From Niallia circulans (GTDB lineage Bacteria > Bacillota > Bacilli > Bacillales > Cytobacillaceae), in NCBI RefSeq assembly GCF_003726095.1, contig NZ_CP026031.1, positions 558,001 through 622,000 on the forward strand: DNA of 64,000 bases, written 5' to 3'. The position numbers and the translations under genes were made by a program. This document shows, in pieces, positions 46,560 through 57,929 of the stretch. Below the pieces are notes generated by a model, which saw only the letters and a list, made by a program, of their open reading frames with translations, was not told the origin of the DNA and ran no database searches. Numbering within the stretch: the first letter of the stretch is position 1; each line of letters begins with the position of its first letter.

Positions 46560-46642
46560 GGTCAGACTCAATACCATAATGCTTGGTTTGTATAGCGGTA
46601 TAATAACCACTATATTTAACTAAGCGTGGTATTGGCCAGACC
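46560..46642 (-). repeat. 83-base near-palindromic hairpin
   Basis: The arms pair in four blocks: GGTC/GACC, CAATACCA/TGGTATTG, GCTTGGTT/AACTAAGC (one G-T pair) and TATAGCGGT/ACCACTATA (one mismatch), around a 6-nt loop, with small internal loops. On the minus strand it follows the stop of the 23-codon peptide gene by 21 bases and is followed by CTTTTGTTTT, so it could terminate that transcript. It could also be a small mobile palindrome. Confidence 0.7.
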
Positions 46643-46663
46643 ATAAAAATACCCTTCAATTTT

Positions 46664-46735
46664 TTAAGCTATTGTTTTTTTGCGAAGTAAATCTTTCCAC
46701 TGTTTTAAAAGCTTCTTTCTTAGCTTCTTTAACAT
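46664..46735 (-). CDS. Putative 23-residue cationic amphipathic peptide
   Basis: Too short for standard gene calls. ATG-Leu-Lys-Lys-Leu-Arg with the core LRKKLLKQWKDLLRKK gives a helix with leucines on one face and eleven or so basic residues on the other. AAGGAG lies ten bases upstream of the ATG. Such peptides bind membranes or act as small toxins or regulators, but I recognise no family. The remaining gap (46327-47240) shows no other gene. Confidence 0.5.
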   Translation of the reverse strand: MLKKLRKKLLKQWKDLLRKKTIA

Positions 46736-47240
46736 AGTGGATCATCTCCTTAATTCTATTTTAAACCATTCTTGTACAAAGTAAAGTCATCTTCTCATTT
46801 TATATTTCTTTTTGTAAAAAAATAGTTTATTAAATGGTGTTTTTTCAATCCGATCATTCAAAATTGAAGGCGGTTTTACATTATTTGGATACGAAAGAAT
46901 GGTTTATTCCTTTTATTTGGCTAATTTCATAGTGGGTCGTTAGATAAGAGTATTTAGGAAGCGTCAATTTTCTAACTTAGTGTGAAGCTAATAGAACTAG
47001 ACATGTTTTAGAGACGATAAGCATTCCTTTTATTTTCTATGAAAACAGCCTTTTATATAAATAGTATATGAATATTTTTGTAAGATTCTCATGGATAATG
47101 TTGGTAATTGTAAAATAGGCTGAATGGAGAGCGATCCTCTGTAGCAGGATAAAACCTTATTTAGTATAAAACAGGGAAGTAGAAGGGAAAGAAGAAGAGG
47201 CTCGAATAGTAATGATCGAACCGTTTCTTTCTATAAAAAG

Positions 47241-47795
47241 TTATCTTTCAATAGGTATTGCGTTATCAATAGGAAGAAAAGGATCTTTTTCATTGATATG
47301 ATCATAAAACATCACGCCGTTTAGATGATCAATTTCATGTTGGAAAACAATTGCTGGTAATCCTTTAAGGCGTAATTTTACTTCTTTTCCTTCTAAATCA
47401 ATCCCTTTCAAAGTAATTCTTGCATACCTTGGAACGAAACCTGGAATGGTTTCATCGACAGAAAGGCAGCCTTCGCCAGTTGTTAAATAAGCTTTTTCAA
47501 TGGAATGGCTGATGATTTTAGGATTGAATAAAGCGTAGCTGTATTGCTTGTCATTTTCATCTTTAACGTGCACAGCAATCATTCTTTTGGAAACATTTAT
47601 TTGCGGAGCAGCTAAGCCTACCCCGCCTCTTAATCCATACTTATCTGCTAATTCGGGATTTTGGCTATTTATTAAATATTCCATCATGCTTTTTAGAATG
47701 TTTTTTTCCTCTTCGCTTGGTGGCATGATAACTTCGCTTGCCACTTGTCTCAATGTCGGATGGCCATCGCGAATAATATCTGTCATTGTTATCAA
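47241..47795 (-). CDS. def: Peptide deformylase (DefB/YkrB type)
   Basis: 184 residues with all three motifs: [14 protein letters not shown] and QHEIDHLNG, which bind the metal and carry the catalytic Glu. It removes the formyl group from new proteins. Of three possible starts (GTG 47804, TTG 47795, ATG 47786), TTG 47795 has AAGGAA at nine bases and gives MITM as in the B. subtilis protein, so it is chosen. No partner fmt gene is near; this is the solitary copy type found upstream of ykyA and pdh. Confidence 0.92.
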   Translation of the reverse strand: MITMTDIIRDGHPTLRQVASEVIMPPSEEEKNILKSMMEYLINSQNPELADKYGLRGGVGLAAPQINVSKRMIAVHVKDENDKQYSYALFNPKIISHSIEKAYLTTGEGCLSVDETIPGFVPRYARITLKGIDLEGKEVKLRLKGLPAIVFQHEIDHLNGVMFYDHINEKDPFLPIDNAIPIER

Positions 47796-47903
47796 AATAA
47801 TCACTTCCTTGTATCTAACTGTTTATAAAAGTAGTCTAACAGAGATAGAATAAAAAGTTAATAAATGAGAATAGTACTTTATGCAAGAAGATAATTAGAT
47901 ATA

Positions 47904-47921
47904 CCTATAATATATTATAGG
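47904..47921. promoter_or_regulatory. 18-bp perfect palindrome between def and ykyA
   Basis: CCTATAATATATTATAGG is a perfect palindrome in the divergent def/ykyA gap and contains TATAAT in both directions. It could be overlapping -10 elements or an operator. The rest of the 329-base gap shows nothing firm. Confidence 0.45.
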
Positions 47922-48124
47922 ACAAGCTAATATGTTTATAATATAAAAATATTTCTAAAGTCATCAGTGCTGCCTGTTAAAAAAATGGAAACGGACAATT
48001 ACGCAGGGAAGAATGGAGTTTTTATTAGATTCTTAAAACAGTCTAGATGATTAAGACGAAGGGAACCATTATTGTCAAAGTACAGAAGAATCGATATAGT
48101 AATAAGAAAGTGAGGAGGAAACAA

Positions 48125-48805
48125 ATGAAACGAAGTGTTTTAATTAGTACAATTATGCTATTTACGATAATTGCTGCTGGGTGCAATTTTAATTCTCCAA
48201 GTGAGAAAATGTATGACAAACTAGAAGAAGTAGTTAAGATTGAAAGTGGTTTTGAAGAACAGCAAGATCCTCTTGTCAAATTAGAAAAGAAGGAACAAGA
48301 TATTTATTCTAAAATAATTAGTCTTGGATTAGAGGATATGGATGAAATTACAAAATTATCGGACGAAGCTCTAGAATCCATTTCCAAAAGAAAAGAATAT
48401 ATGGATAAAGAAGCAGATAGTATAAAAAAGTCACAAGAAAAGTTTGAAACAATAACAACAGACATAGAAGAACTAGAAAAAAAGGAGGAAAAATCATTAA
48501 AGGATAAAGCGGATAATCTATACCAAACAATGATGGCCCGTTATAAAGAACATGATAAATTATACGCAAATTACATAGAAGGGCTTAATAGTGATAAAAA
48601 GCTTTATGAAATGTTTAAAGATAAAGATGTGAATATGGATGATTTAGAAAAACAGGTAAAAAAAATCAATGATACGTATGAGAAGGTTTATGAAAATAAC
48701 AAAACATTTAATGAATTAACGAAGAAATATAATGATTTGAAAGTAGACTTCTATAAAGAAGCCGGCATAAAAATCAAAATGAATGAAGAGGAAGAAGAAA
48801 AATAA
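48125..48805 (+). CDS. ykyA: YkyA-type lipoprotein
   Basis: 226 residues. A lipoprotein signal peptide (MKRSVLISTIMLFTIIAAGC, lipobox IAAGC) precedes a long charged coiled-coil region typical of the YkyA family, ending in EEEEEK. It would be anchored on the outer face of the membrane. Function is not known. AGGAGG is eight bases before the ATG at 48125. B. subtilis has ykyA between defB and pdhA, as here. Confidence 0.85.
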   Translation: MKRSVLISTIMLFTIIAAGCNFNSPSEKMYDKLEEVVKIESGFEEQQDPLVKLEKKEQDIYSKIISLGLEDMDEITKLSDEALESISKRKEYMDKEADSIKKSQEKFETITTDIEELEKKEEKSLKDKADNLYQTMMARYKEHDKLYANYIEGLNSDKKLYEMFKDKDVNMDDLEKQVKKINDTYEKVYENNKTFNELTKKYNDLKVDFYKEAGIKIKMNEEEEEK

Positions 48806-49049
48806 AGTAATATTTATTACTTGTAGCTTGTCGACAAAAAGATATTGGAGAAGTAAAAATGCATTTTCATGCGTTGCTTGGAGTGGAGGGGGTGAGACTC
48901 CTGTGGGATTAGCGCGAGCCCCACGGAAAGCGAACCCCCGGAGCGGAAAGTAACGTCTAAATTCAAAGAGATTAATAAATACTTTACTCAAACTTCTATT
49001 TCCAAAATACAGGAGTTTGTCTACAGTCTGAAGTAATATTTATTACTTG
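48805..49049. repeat. Composite repeat flanked by 19-bp direct repeats
   Basis: AAGTAATATTTATTACTTG occurs at 48805-48823 and again at 49031-49049. Between them, at about 48880-48953, is a copy of a palindromic element widespread in Bacillaceae genomes (GGAGTGGAGG, GAGACTCCT, AGCGCGAGC, CGGAAAGCGAA), here with GTGGG/CCCAC and GGGGGT/ACCCCC arms. Its outer parts (TTGTCGACAAAAAG at 48829 and AGTTTGTCTACAGTCTG at 49014) resemble a second copy after yktA. No coding potential. Confidence 0.65.
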
Positions 49050-50794
<1,745 letters not shown>

Positions 50795-50797
50795 GCC

Positions 50798-51775
50798 ATG
50801 GCGCAAATGACTATGATTCAAGCAATCACTGATGCGTTACGCACAGAATTACGTAATGATCCAAACGTATTAGTATTTGGAGAAGACGTAGGTGTAAACG
50901 GCGGTGTATTCCGTGCGACAGAAGGTCTTCAAAAAGAATTCAGCGAAGATCGTGTATTTGATACTCCATTAGCTGAATCTGGAATTGGCGGTTTAGCAAT
51001 CGGTTTAGGACTTCAAGGATACCGTCCAGTACCGGAAATTCAATTCTTTGGTTTCGTTTATGAAGTAATGGATAGTATTTCTGGACAAATGGCTCGTATG
51101 CGCTATCGTTCAGGTGGTCGCTACAACGCACCAGTAACTATTCGTTCTCCATTTGGTGGTGGAGTTCATACTCCTGAACTTCATGCCGACAGCTTAGAAG
51201 GATTAATGGCACAACAACCTGGTCTTAAAGTTGTTATCCCATCAACTCCTTATGATGCTAAAGGTTTATTAATTTCTGCTATTCGTGATAACGATCCGGT
51301 TATCTTCTTAGAGCATATGAAATTATACCGTTCATTCCGTCAAGAAGTTCCAGAAGAAGAGTATACTATTCCTCTTGGAAAAGCGGATGTAAAACGTGAA
51401 GGTAAAGACCTTTCTATCATTACTTATGGAGCAATGGTTCAAGAGTCTATTAAAGCAGCAGAAGAATTAGAAAAAGAAGGATACTCAGTGGAAGTAGTTG
51501 ACTTACGTACTGTAAGCCCACTTGATATCGAAACAATCATTGGATCTGTTGAAAAAACAGGTAGAGCTGTGGTAGTTCAAGAAGCACAAAAACAAGCTGG
51601 TATTGCAGCTAATGTTGTTGCTGAAATCAATGATCGTGCAATTCTAAGCTTAGAAGCTCCAGTTCTACGTGTAACTGCACCAGATACTGTTTTTGCATTT
51701 ACACAAGCTGAAACTGTATGGCTTCCAAACTTTAAAGATATTATTGAAACAGCTAAAAAAGTTCTAACTTTCTAA
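50798..51775 (+). CDS. pdhB: Pyruvate dehydrogenase E1 beta subunit
   Basis: 325 residues, transketolase-type pyrimidine-binding and C-terminal domains ([19 protein letters not shown], then [17 protein letters not shown]). It completes the E1 active site with PdhA. The ribosome site AAAGGAG lies inside the end of pdhA. A small inverted repeat (CGAATA-A-TATTCG, 51783-51795) follows before pdhC and may be a processing or regulatory site. Confidence 0.96.
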   Translation: MAQMTMIQAITDALRTELRNDPNVLVFGEDVGVNGGVFRATEGLQKEFSEDRVFDTPLAESGIGGLAIGLGLQGYRPVPEIQFFGFVYEVMDSISGQMARMRYRSGGRYNAPVTIRSPFGGGVHTPELHADSLEGLMAQQPGLKVVIPSTPYDAKGLLISAIRDNDPVIFLEHMKLYRSFRQEVPEEEYTIPLGKADVKREGKDLSIITYGAMVQESIKAAEELEKEGYSVEVVDLRTVSPLDIETIIGSVEKTGRAVVVQEAQKQAGIAANVVAEINDRAILSLEAPVLRVTAPDTVFAFTQAETVWLPNFKDIIETAKKVLTF

Positions 51776-51864
51776 TTAAAACCGAATAATATTCGCACAA
51801 GAATTAGAAGATAAGTTAGTTAAAAGAAGAAAATTTTTTCATAAGATATTAGGAGGTTGTCACA

Positions 51865-53142
51865 TTGGCTTTTCAATTTAGATTACCTGACATTGGTGAA
51901 GGTATTCACGAGGGCGAAATCGTAAAATGGTTTGTTAAACCAGGCGATAAAGTTCAAGAAGATGATGTATTATGTGAAGTTCAAAATGATAAAGCAGTAG
52001 TAGAAATTCCTTCCCCAGTTGAAGGTACTGTAGAAGAAGTGAAAGTGGAAGAAGGAACTGTTGCAGTAGTAGGAGATATCTTAATTACATTTGATGCTCC
52101 TGGATATGAAAACCTTCAGTTCAAAGGCGATCATGGTGATGAAGCTCCAGCTGCTGAAGAAGCAAAACCTGAAGCTGTTGAAGAAAGCAAAGGTCAAGAG
52201 GCAGAAGTTGATCCAAGCAGACGTATTATCGCAATGCCTTCTGTACGTAAATATGCTCGTGATAAAGGTGTAGAAATTCAACTTGTTTCTGGTACTGGTA
52301 AAAACGGACGTATTTCTAAAGAAGATATTGATGCTTACTTAAATGGTGGTGCAACACCTGCTAGCCAACCAGCTGCAGAAGCTGCTCCAGCAGAAACAGC
52401 AGCGGAAGCTCCTAAGCCGCTTGCTATTCCAGAAGGTGACTTCCCAGAAACTCGTGAGAAAATGAGCGGAATCAGAAAAGCTATTGCTAAAGCAATGGTA
52501 AATTCTAAGCACACTGCTCCTCACGTAACATTAATGGATGAAGTAGAAGTGTCAAAATTAGTTGCACACCGTAAGAAATATAAAGAAGTTGCTGCTGCAA
52601 AAGGTATCAAATTAACTTTCTTACCTTATGTAGTAAAAGCTTTAACAAGCGCATTAAAAGAATTCCCAGCTTTAAACACATCATTAGATGATGCTACAAG
52701 CGAAATCGTTCATAAGCATTACTATAATATCGGTATTGCTGCTGATACAGAAAAAGGTTTATTAGTTCCTGTTGTTAAAAATGCTGATCGTAAAGGTATC
52801 TTTAACATCTCTAACGAAATTAATGAACTTGCTGTTAAAGCAAGAGACGGTAAATTAGCTCCAGCTGAAATGAAAGGTGCTTCTTGCACAATTTCTAACA
52901 TTGGATCTGCTGGTGGACAATGGTTTACTCCAGTAATCAACCATCCTGAAGTTGCTATTTTAGGTATTGGTCGTATTGCTGAGAAAGCTATCGTTAAAGA
53001 TGGAGAAATTGTCGCTGCTCCTGTATTAGCACTTTCTTTAAGCTTTGACCACAGAATGATTGACGGAGCTACTGCTCAAAATGCAATGAATCATATTAAA
53101 CGTTTATTGAACGATCCAGAACTATTGTTAATGGAGGCGTAA
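51865..53142 (+). CDS. pdhC: Dihydrolipoamide acetyltransferase (E2)
   Basis: 425 residues: one lipoyl domain (lipoylated K43 in [12 protein letters not shown]), an Ala/Glu/Pro-rich linker, the subunit-binding domain ([17 protein letters not shown]), a second linker, and the catalytic domain ending in [14 protein letters not shown]. It starts at TTG with AGGAGG eight bases upstream. Only one lipoyl domain is present, as in other Bacillus E2 proteins. It forms the core of the complex. Confidence 0.95.
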   Translation: MAFQFRLPDIGEGIHEGEIVKWFVKPGDKVQEDDVLCEVQNDKAVVEIPSPVEGTVEEVKVEEGTVAVVGDILITFDAPGYENLQFKGDHGDEAPAAEEAKPEAVEESKGQEAEVDPSRRIIAMPSVRKYARDKGVEIQLVSGTGKNGRISKEDIDAYLNGGATPASQPAAEAAPAETAAEAPKPLAIPEGDFPETREKMSGIRKAIAKAMVNSKHTAPHVTLMDEVEVSKLVAHRKKYKEVAAAKGIKLTFLPYVVKALTSALKEFPALNTSLDDATSEIVHKHYYNIGIAADTEKGLLVPVVKNADRKGIFNISNEINELAVKARDGKLAPAEMKGASCTISNIGSAGGQWFTPVINHPEVAILGIGRIAEKAIVKDGEIVAAPVLALSLSFDHRMIDGATAQNAMNHIKRLLNDPELLLMEA

Positions 53143-53146
53143 AAAC

Positions 53147-54556
53147 ATGGTAGTTGGAGATTTTCCTATTGAAACAGATACTATAGTCATTGGTGCGGGT
53201 CCTGGTGGATATGTTGCAGCAATTCGTGCAGCACAATTAGGACAAAAAGTTACAATTGTTGAGAAAAACGTATTAGGTGGAGTTTGCTTAAACGTTGGAT
53301 GTATTCCTTCAAAAGCTTTAATCTCTGCTGGACACCGTTACGAGCATGCTGCACATTCTGCAGACATGGGTATTACAACTGAAAACGTAACAGTTGACTT
53401 CTCTAAAGTTCAAGCTTGGAAAGACAGTGTTGTTAAAAAGCTTACTGGTGGAGTTGAAGGTCTATTAAAAGGGAACAAAGTTGATATTGTATACGGTGAA
53501 GCATATTTTGTAGATGCTAACACTTTAAAAGTAATGGATGAAAAATCATCTCAAACTTATACTTTTAAAAATGCAATTATCGCAACTGGATCTCGTCCAA
53601 TCGAAATTCCTACTTTCAAATTCTCTAAACGTGTTCTTGACTCAACTGGTGCACTTGCACTTCAAGAAGTTCCAGAGAAAATTGTAGTAATCGGTGGAGG
53701 ATACGTTGGTACTGAGTTAGGTGGAGCTTATGCTAACTTTGGTACACAAGTAACAATCCTTGAAGGTGCTGATGAAATTCTTGGTGGTTTCGAAAAACAA
53801 ATGTCTTCATTAGTTACTCGCAACCTTAAGAAAAAAGGTGCTGAGATCATTACAAAAGCAATGGCTAAAGGTGTGGAAGAAACAGACACTGGCGTTGTTG
53901 TTAAATATGAAGTTAAAGGCGAAGAAAAATCAGTGGAAGCTGATTATGTATTCGTAATGGTTGGTAGAAAACCTAATACAGACGAACTTGGTTTAGAACA
54001 AGTTGGTATTGAATTAGGCGAACGCGGAATCATTAAAACAGATAAGCAATGCCGTACAACTGTAAGCAATATCTTTGCTATCGGTGATGTTATTTCTGGT
54101 CCTCCATTAGCGCATAAAGCTTCTTATGAAGGTAAAATTGCTGCTGAGGTTATTGCTGGACATAACTCAGAAATCGACTATTTAGGAATTCCTGCAGTAG
54201 TATTCTCTGAGCCAGAATTAGCAACTGTTGGTCACACAGAAGCTTCTGCTAAAGAAGCTGGTATCGAAGTGAAAGCTGCTAAATTCCCATTTGCAGCAAA
54301 CGGTCGTGCGTTAGCACTTAACGATGCTGAAGGTTTCTTGAAGCTTGTTACACGTAAAGAAGATGGTCTTGTAATCGGTGCGCAAATCGCTGGTCCAAGT
54401 GCATCTGATATGATCGCTGAATTAGGCTTAGCAATCGAAGCTGGTATGACAGCTGAAGATTTAGCTATGACTATCCATGCTCATCCAACTTTAGGTGAGG
54501 TAACAATGGAAGCAGCGGAAGTTGCAATTGGCAGCCCAATTCATATCTTACGCTAA
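53147..54556 (+). CDS. pdhD: Dihydrolipoamide dehydrogenase (E3)
   Basis: 469 residues. FAD-binding [15 protein letters not shown], redox-active C47-LNVG-C52, NAD-binding [12 protein letters not shown], and the active-site His in HAHPTLGE. It reoxidises dihydrolipoamide with NAD. GGAGG in the last codons of pdhC is its ribosome site. A strong terminator follows, ending the pdhABCD operon. Confidence 0.96.
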   Translation: MVVGDFPIETDTIVIGAGPGGYVAAIRAAQLGQKVTIVEKNVLGGVCLNVGCIPSKALISAGHRYEHAAHSADMGITTENVTVDFSKVQAWKDSVVKKLTGGVEGLLKGNKVDIVYGEAYFVDANTLKVMDEKSSQTYTFKNAIIATGSRPIEIPTFKFSKRVLDSTGALALQEVPEKIVVIGGGYVGTELGGAYANFGTQVTILEGADEILGGFEKQMSSLVTRNLKKKGAEIITKAMAKGVEETDTGVVVKYEVKGEEKSVEADYVFVMVGRKPNTDELGLEQVGIELGERGIIKTDKQCRTTVSNIFAIGDVISGPPLAHKASYEGKIAAEVIAGHNSEIDYLGIPAVVFSEPELATVGHTEASAKEAGIEVKAAKFPFAANGRALALNDAEGFLKLVTRKEDGLVIGAQIAGPSASDMIAELGLAIEAGMTAEDLAMTIHAHPTLGEVTMEAAEVAIGSPIHILR

Positions 54557-54560
54557 TTAT

Positions 54561-54597
54561 AAAAAAGAAGTCCTCGTCCCGAGGGCTTCTTTTTTTA
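54561..54597 (+). terminator. Terminator of the pdhABCD operon
   Basis: AAAAAAGAAGTCCTCG pairs with CGAGGGCTTCTTTTTTT (one mismatch) around a TCC loop region, giving a stable hairpin with a seven-T tail, five bases after the pdhD stop. Confidence 0.92.
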
Positions 54598-54764
54598 TCT
54601 TAAAAACGATTCGAGAAAACTTTTTTTGTATCTAATCTAGTTTTAGGGAAGAAAATTAGCTAGTAGAATTTAGACATATTACTGTTTTTTGAAATGAAAT
54701 AATTATAAAATAAAACAAAAGATTGGTACATATACTAGTATTAATTGTTAATGGAGGAAAGGTG

Positions 54765-55019
54765 GTGTTTTTCTTGAAGGTTTATACAGCAATTTTATTT
54801 CAGCTAATCATTTGGAGTGGGTTTTCTATTATTGAATGGTTATCAAGATATGATTTAATTTTATATAAGGTGTTTATGTTTGGTGTGTTCTTTTATTTAG
54901 CGATTATCATAGGAAATACAATTATAAAATCAACAAGAAAAACAATGCTAGCCACCATGATCAGTTTATCCATTTACGGTTCTTTTCATTTAATTATGAC
55001 AATTATATCAGTTGTATAA
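54765..55019 (+). CDS. Small membrane protein of unknown function
   Basis: 84 residues with three hydrophobic segments (AILFQLIIWSGFSIIEW, VFMFGVFFYLAIIIGNTII and ATMISLSIYGSFHLIMTII). GTG at 54765 has GGAGG seven bases upstream, so the longer frame is rejected. I recognise no family. B. subtilis has slp and ykzW in this slot, but no similarity is evident. Confidence 0.6.
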   Translation: MFFLKVYTAILFQLIIWSGFSIIEWLSRYDLILYKVFMFGVFFYLAIIIGNTIIKSTRKTMLATMISLSIYGSFHLIMTIISVV

Positions 55020-55167
55020 ATCATATAAACATAACACTATGATTTATTTTAAATATAGTCTTTCTTTAGAAGTGAAGAAGAAAACAGTTCTCTTAACCTA
55101 ATATTGCGAAAAGAGCAGACTTTTTCTCATTATGAAATTCCTCCTATACAAATATAAATTCAGCACA

Positions 55168-55202
55168 AAAAATGCCTTAATCTAAAAATAAAGGCATTTT
55201 TT
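55168..55202. terminator. Bidirectional terminator
   Basis: AAAAAATGCCTT pairs perfectly with AAGGCATTTT. It separates the small membrane protein gene from the convergent gene at 55226. Confidence 0.85.
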
Positions 55203-55225
55203 AATACAACTAAATTCTTAAGTAG

Positions 55226-55561
55226 TTATAATCTCCTTTTTGTTGATTTTTTTCCAAAAAAGCTACTAAAAACGGTGGAAATCGCTAGAATTAATAAGAA
55301 AAATACAAGAAAACTAAAAATAAACGGAATAGGATGGAAAATAGTTTTTGATTGCACCGGCGATTCGAATGTAATTTCTAAAGGGTATGCCTCAACGGAA
55401 GTGGGCAGCAGCTTTTTTTGTTCAGCAAATGGGATTGGACCACCGAAATGGAAAGCCTGTTCTAATTGTTCAGGTTTTTGTGCCACATAATTTTTAAAAA
55501 TAAACGGAGAAACTAGGCTAATTAGTAAACTGATAATCATGATAACAATATATTTTTTCAA
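55226..55561 (-). CDS. Small two-span membrane protein of unknown function
   Basis: 111 residues with an N-terminal span (YIVIMIISLLISLVSPFIF), an extracellular middle of about 50 residues, and a C-terminal span (IPFIFSFLVFFLLILAISTV) followed by basic residues (GKKSTKRRL). TTGGAG is nine bases before the TTG at 55561, and the upstream ATG (55591) has no ribosome site, so TTG is chosen. Family not recognised. Confidence 0.55.
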   Translation of the reverse strand: MKKYIVIMIISLLISLVSPFIFKNYVAQKPEQLEQAFHFGGPIPFAEQKKLLPTSVEAYPLEITFESPVQSKTIFHPIPFIFSFLVFFLLILAISTVFSSFFGKKSTKRRL

Positions 55562-55673
55562 AAAGGAAAACTCCAATCTTTCTATATACAATAAACAAAT
55601 GCCGTCTTTTCATTTATCACCAAATTAAAGACAGGAATACCCTATATATGGCATCCCTGCTCTCAAAATTTAT

Positions 55674-57143
55674 TTATCTTATTGCACGATGCTCTTTAAT
55701 AACACGAAGCTTTTTGAAATCGTAATCCTCAGGCCCCTGAACAGGCAATCCTGCCTCCATATTTCTTTTTATATAAGCAAGGTTATCTTCTGTAATAATT
55801 TCGCCAGGAATGAAAATAGGGATTCCTGGAGGGTATACCATAATAAACTCCGCAATTACTCTTCCCACTGAATCATCAAAATCGATTAATTCGGTTTCTG
55901 AGTAGAATGCATCTCTCGGCGTTAGTGCCAGTAAAGGGATGTTTGGCAGCATCACTCGTGCTTCTACTTTTGAAGCCTTATCTTTTCGTTCTACTGCAAG
56001 AGCTTTTAAGGCGTCAATTAAAATATTGGCCTCTCTTTCGGAATCCCCTGGTGTAATAATGCACAGAATATTATACAAATCGGACATTTCTACTTCAATG
56101 CGATAATGTTTCCGAAGCCATTCTTCCGCATCGTGGCCAGTTAAGCCAAGGTCTTTCACAGATATAATGAGTTTTGTTGGGTCATAATCGAAAGCAGAAT
56201 CTGATTCCAGAATTTCTTCGCCCACACAATATAGATGTTCTACGTCATTAATCTGTCTTCGAATGTATTGTGCAAGATTAATCGTTTTATCAATCAGCTC
56301 TTTTCCTTCTGTTGCAAGACGCTTTCTGGCAACATCTAAAGAGGCTAGCAGCAAATAGGAAGTACTAGTTGTTGTCAACATACTTAAAATAGATTGTACA
56401 CGTTTATAGCTAATAAGGTCGCCTCTCATATTTAAAATAGAGCTTTGTGTCATCGACCCACCGAGTTTATGCACACTTGTTGCGGCAATATCTGCTCCGG
56501 CTTGCATTGCAGACATTGGCAGTTCCTCGTGAAAATGAATGTGAACTCCATGTGCTTCATCTACAAGGACAGGGATATCATAGGAATGCGCCAAATCTAC
56601 AATCGTCTTTAAATCAGCAGAGATGCCAAAATAAGTTGGATTAATAACTAAAAGCCCTTTAGCATCTGGATGAATATCTAAAGCATGTTGAACAGACTCG
56701 ACGGTGATTCCATGAGAAATTCCAAGATTCTTATCTACTTCAGGGTGGATGAAAATTGGAATTGCTCCAGCAAATATTATGGCAGACATAACAGATTTAT
56801 GGACATTTCTAGGAACAATAATTTTATCTCCTGGGCCACAAACACTCATGATCATCGTCATGATAGCACCACTTGTGCCTTGAACGGAAAAGAAAGTATG
56901 ATCTGCTCCAAATGCCTCAGCAGCAAGCTGCTGTGCATGTTTAATCATCCCTTTTGGATAATGAAGATCATCAAGAGGACCAATATTAATAAGGTCTATC
57001 GAAAGGGCGTTTTCTCCGATAAAGTTTCTAAATTCTGGATCCATTCCATTCCCTTTTTTATGACCGGGTATATGAAATTGAATCGGATCCCTTTTAACAT
57101 GTTCCAATAATCCGTGGTATAACGGTGTTTCGTGTTGTGACAA
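55674..57143 (-). CDS. speA: Arginine decarboxylase SpeA (Orn/Lys/Arg decarboxylase family)
   Basis: 489 residues of the aminotransferase-fold decarboxylases. The PLP lysine is K226 in ATSVHKLGGSMTQSS, with QGTSGA, VDEAHG and PGIPIFIPGE motifs intact. In B. subtilis speA lies between pdhD and yktA, as here, and makes agmatine for polyamine synthesis. The family also holds lysine decarboxylases and cannot be split by eye, so the substrate rests on position. Confidence 0.87.
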   Translation of the reverse strand: MSQHETPLYHGLLEHVKRDPIQFHIPGHKKGNGMDPEFRNFIGENALSIDLINIGPLDDLHYPKGMIKHAQQLAAEAFGADHTFFSVQGTSGAIMTMIMSVCGPGDKIIVPRNVHKSVMSAIIFAGAIPIFIHPEVDKNLGISHGITVESVQHALDIHPDAKGLLVINPTYFGISADLKTIVDLAHSYDIPVLVDEAHGVHIHFHEELPMSAMQAGADIAATSVHKLGGSMTQSSILNMRGDLISYKRVQSILSMLTTTSTSYLLLASLDVARKRLATEGKELIDKTINLAQYIRRQINDVEHLYCVGEEILESDSAFDYDPTKLIISVKDLGLTGHDAEEWLRKHYRIEVEMSDLYNILCIITPGDSEREANILIDALKALAVERKDKASKVEARVMLPNIPLLALTPRDAFYSETELIDFDDSVGRVIAEFIMVYPPGIPIFIPGEIITEDNLAYIKRNMEAGLPVQGPEDYDFKKLRVIKEHRAIR

Positions 57144-57522
57144 TTTATTACCACACCTCTTTATTTAGTATTTTTATGCAATTTTAAGCGAACTTTATTT
57201 AAATTTCTTATGTACATCTAAAAATTTTATTGTACATTGCTGCCGCTATTCTGTCTTTAATTTCATTACTCTTAACAAGTTTTACCCTAATCTCAAAATA
57301 TAAAAATCAGAAAACAAAAGAATTATAGCATTTTTTATTTTCTTTGCATACAATTAGTTTTCACTATAGGAAAAAGAATTATTTTTTTTCTCTATTTTTT
57401 CTTTCTTCAGTTTAGCTAGTAGAGGAAAGGAACTTGGGAAAAGAATCAATATTTTACTTTCTTAGCTACTTAAATTACAATAGTTTTTATCTGAAAAACT
57501 TCAATTAATAGGATGTGGAAAT
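57144..57522. other. AT-rich divergent region between speA and yktA
   Basis: About 380 bases. TGTACAT occurs twice, 21 bases apart start to start, in the half nearer to speA. No near-consensus promoter or gene was seen. Confidence 0.35.
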
Positions 57523-57795
57523 ATGGATTATCAATACCCAATCGATATTGATTGGTCAACGGATGAAATTATTACTGTCGTTAAATTTTTTGAATGCATT
57601 GAAAAAGCATATGAAAAAGGGGTAGAGAAGGCAGAATTAATGGAGCAATACCGTGCCTTTAAAAAAATTGTCCCAGGAAAAGCGCAAGAAAAAAAAGTAT
57701 GTGATGAATTTGAAGAAGTAAGTGGTTATTCAACCTATCGAACCATCAAAAAGGCGAAAGAAGCTTCGGATGATAGTAGAATAAAGATGTCATGA
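57523..57795 (+). CDS. yktA: UPF0223 family protein YktA
   Basis: 90 residues, matching the UPF0223 pattern: [20 protein letters not shown], then [21 protein letters not shown] small helical cytoplasmic protein of unknown function. It lies next to yktB and speA, as in B. subtilis. Ribosome site is weak (ATAGGATGTGG). Confidence 0.88.
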   Translation: MDYQYPIDIDWSTDEIITVVKFFECIEKAYEKGVEKAELMEQYRAFKKIVPGKAQEKKVCDEFEEVSGYSTYRTIKKAKEASDDSRIKMS

Positions 57796-57814
57796 TAGGT
57801 GATATAAAATATTT

Positions 57815-57913
57815 TGCTTGTAACTTTTTACAAAAAGATAATGAAAAACTGTAAACAAACCGCTGATTTTAGTTTGCTTACAGTCTAGGAGGCTGTATAA
57901 CGGCCTCTTTTTT
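57815..57913 (+). terminator. Repeat-derived hairpin and terminator after yktA
   Basis: GAGGC-N9-GCCTC (57889-57907) followed by TTTTTT is the likely terminator of yktA. Before it, CTGTAAACAAAC (57849-57860) pairs with GTTTGCTTACAG (57872-57883) with one mismatch. The segment GCTTGTAACTTTTTACAAAAAG to TACAGTCT resembles the outer parts of the composite repeat after ykyA. Confidence 0.75.
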
Positions 57914-57929
57914 CATAGTTAATCCAAAT

